Source of the DNA: RGIG3009 sp045541305
GTDB lineage: Bacteria; Bacillota; Clostridia; Oscillospirales; Acutalibacteraceae
Assembly (NCBI GenBank): GCA_045541305.1
Contig: JAZQIV010000136.1
Coordinates: 1-8,117 of the forward strand
DNA: 8,117 nucleotides
Reading direction: 5' to 3'
Shown here piece by piece: positions 7,132 to 8,117 of the stretch (position 1 is its first letter; every line of letters starts with the position of its first letter). The position numbers and the translations under genes were made by a program. Below the pieces are notes generated by a model, which saw only the letters and a list, made by a program, of their open reading frames with translations, ran no database searches and was not told where the DNA came from.

Positions 7132-7977
7132 ATGCTGGTCAATCTGAAAACTGTACTGGAACTGGCGGAAAAGGGCAACTTTGCCGTTCCCGCGTTCAAC
7201 GTGTACAACATGGAAACCGCCATGGGAGCGGTGCAAGCTGCCGAAGAAATGCGTGCACCGGCTATTTTGCAGGTCTATCCGCGTTTGTTCAAGGAAGAAG
7301 CAGGATACTATCTTTCTCCCGTTGTGGTAGCAGCTGCCCGTAAAGCGACGGTTCCGATTTGTTTTCATCTGGATCACGGTCCATCCGAACTGGAAACCAG
7401 TCGCGCACTCCGCTGGGGTGCAACCGGTATCATGCTGGATGGTTCCACCTTGCCGTTTGAGGAAAATATTGCACTTACCAAACGTGTGGTGGAAACCTGT
7501 GCTTGTACCGATGTTCAGGTTGAGGGTGAGCTGGGGCACGTCGGCACGGTTAACGATGAACAGATGGATGAGTTTACCACACCCGAAGACGCGAAACGGT
7601 TCTTTGAGGAAACGGGTGTTGCTTGTTTGGCGGTAGCGGTCGGCACGGCACACGGTCGGTATAAAAAGCCGCCCAAGCTGGATATCGAACGGATCAAGGC
7701 GATTCGCGAAGCCACCGGTGGAAAACCGTTGGTGCTGCACGGTGGTTCCGGTGTGCCGGATGAGGAGATCAAAAAAGGCGTTGCTGCCGGTATCCGTAAA
7801 ATGAATTTTGCCACGGATATTTGCTATGCGTTTTTGGACTCCTGTTTGGAAGAACTGCAAAAGCCCGATCGCGCCATTGCTGTGGATAATTTCATGAAAA
7901 AGCCGATCGAGGCTGTAAAAGAATTTTGCAAAACACGTATTTTATTGGTCAGTGCAGACGGAAAGGCGGATTTATGA
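7132..7977 (+). CDS. Class II (zinc-dependent) ketose-phosphate aldolase, GatY/KbaY/Fba-like
   Basis: 281-aa TIM-barrel aldolase of normal class II length, cleaving a ketose 1-phosphate or 1,6-bisphosphate to DHAP and an aldehyde in the cytoplasm. Key residues are present: catalytic Asp81 and zinc ligand His82 in HLDHG, Glu131/Glu133 in the VEGELGHVG stretch, zinc ligands His174 (GTAHG) and His203 (VLHGGSG), and the phosphate-binding GGSG (204-207) and MNFATD (224-229) loops. Differences from common FBP and tagatose-BP aldolases are VYPRLF (48-53), where GatY has a TPGTF-like stretch, and GHVGTVND (135-142), where GatY has GQLGGQED. These may reflect another aldehyde product. ATG 7132 has AGAGGGG at 7118-7124. 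It sits 13 nt after the Fe-S gene, and its stop overlaps the kinase start (ATGA). The substrate is not assignable; fructose-bisphosphate is possible but less likely in this context. Confidence 0.9.
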   Translation: MLVNLKTVLELAEKGNFAVPAFNVYNMETAMGAVQAAEEMRAPAILQVYPRLFKEEAGYYLSPVVVAAARKATVPICFHLDHGPSELETSRALRWGATGIMLDGSTLPFEENIALTKRVVETCACTDVQVEGELGHVGTVNDEQMDEFTTPEDAKRFFEETGVACLAVAVGTAHGRYKKPPKLDIERIKAIREATGGKPLVLHGGSGVPDEEIKKGVAAGIRKMNFATDICYAFLDSCLEELQKPDRAIAVDNFMKKPIEAVKEFCKTRILLVSADGKADL

Positions 7978-8117
7978 ACACAATTGTGGGAATCGGCGCC
8001 TGTGTGATGGATACATTGTTTAACGTTCCGACGTATCCTGCCGAAGATACCAAAATGCGTGCCACCGGCAGCAAGCCTGCCGGTGGCGGGCCGGCTGCTA
8101 GCGGCCTGGTAGCGGCC
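7974..8117 (+). CDS. PfkB-family carbohydrate kinase, 3' partial
   Basis: Only the first 48 codons are in the window. VGIGACVMDTLFNVPTYP is the usual first beta-strand and substrate Asp region of ribokinase/PfkB kinases (Asp13), and PAGGGPAASGLVAA (35-48) is the GG-containing sugar-binding segment. The Asn commonly found after this GG (as in GGKGAN of ribokinase) appears to be absent; GGGPAA is a variant. ATG 7974 overlaps the aldolase stop by 4 nt (ATGA), with AAAGG at 7962-7966, so the two are translationally coupled. It probably phosphorylates the ketose made by the isomerase, giving the aldolase its substrate. The call rests on a short stretch plus context. Confidence 0.78.
   Translation, partial: MNTIVGIGACVMDTLFNVPTYPAEDTKMRATGSKPAGGGPAASGLVAA
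8061..8087. repeat. Perfect 10-bp inverted repeat inside the kinase gene
   Basis: GCCACCGGCA (8061-8070) and TGCCGGTGGC (8078-8087) are exact reverse complements with a 7-nt loop. They lie in codons 30-38 of the kinase. The pair would form a strong GC-rich mRNA hairpin. Its function is unknown, and it may follow from the Gly/Ala-rich coding sequence. Confidence 0.6.

Noticed and set aside
7081..7860. 259-codon minus-strand open frame over the aldolase gene
   Set aside because: Antisense shadow of a gene with a complete zinc-aldolase active site.
8100..8117. Direct repeat TAGCGGCC-TGG-TAGCGGCC at the window end
   Set aside because: Two short copies in Ala/Gly-rich coding sequence; no sign of an array or mobile element.
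1..8117. CRISPR arrays, tRNA or rRNA genes, insertion sequences, attachment sites
   Set aside because: None seen. There is no spaced repeat array, no transposase motif and no gene-free stretch over 300 nt; the longest gap is the 166-nt control region.

Overview
The window looks like chromosomal DNA from an anaerobic Gram-positive bacterium of the class Clostridia, probably an Oscillospiraceae/Ruminococcaceae-type gut organism. Base composition is roughly balanced between GC and AT. The genes carry strong AGGAGG-like ribosome binding sites, the Clp ATPase is of the Firmicutes ClpC/ClpE style, and an RpiR-type regulator controls a tightly packed sugar operon. The lineage is an inference from gene style, not from a marker gene.

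Layout: (1) 1-2103, the 3' part of a Hsp100/Clp ATPase gene whose N-terminus lies upstream of the window; (2) 2105-2144, a hairpin terminator with an A-tract and a T-tract that serves both this gene and the convergent regulator; (3) 2143-2988 on the minus strand, an RpiR-family (HTH + SIS) regulator; (4) 2989-3154, a divergent control region with a good minus-strand promoter, a palindromic candidate operator, a weaker plus-strand promoter and a short leader hairpin; (5) 3155-8117, a plus-strand operon of five genes: fucose/arabinose-isomerase-like protein, FAD-linked oxidase, two-cluster Fe-S protein, class II (zinc) ketose-phosphate aldolase, and the first 48 codons of a PfkB-family sugar kinase that runs off the window. 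Gaps within the operon are 20, 14 and 13 nt, and then a 4-nt ATGA overlap.

Taken together, the operon reads as catabolism of an unassigned sugar. The isomerase would make a ketose, the PfkB kinase a ketose phosphate, and the aldolase would split it to DHAP (or a similar triose phosphate) plus an aldehyde. The FAD/Fe-S pair would form a membrane-free dehydrogenase of the GlcD/GlcF type, acting on the sugar itself or on a hydroxy-acid made from the aldehyde. The substrate cannot be read from the sequence.

The most unusual item is the Fe-S protein. It keeps two N-terminal [4Fe-4S] motifs, but its C-terminal half still resembles paired CCG domains while containing no cysteine at all.
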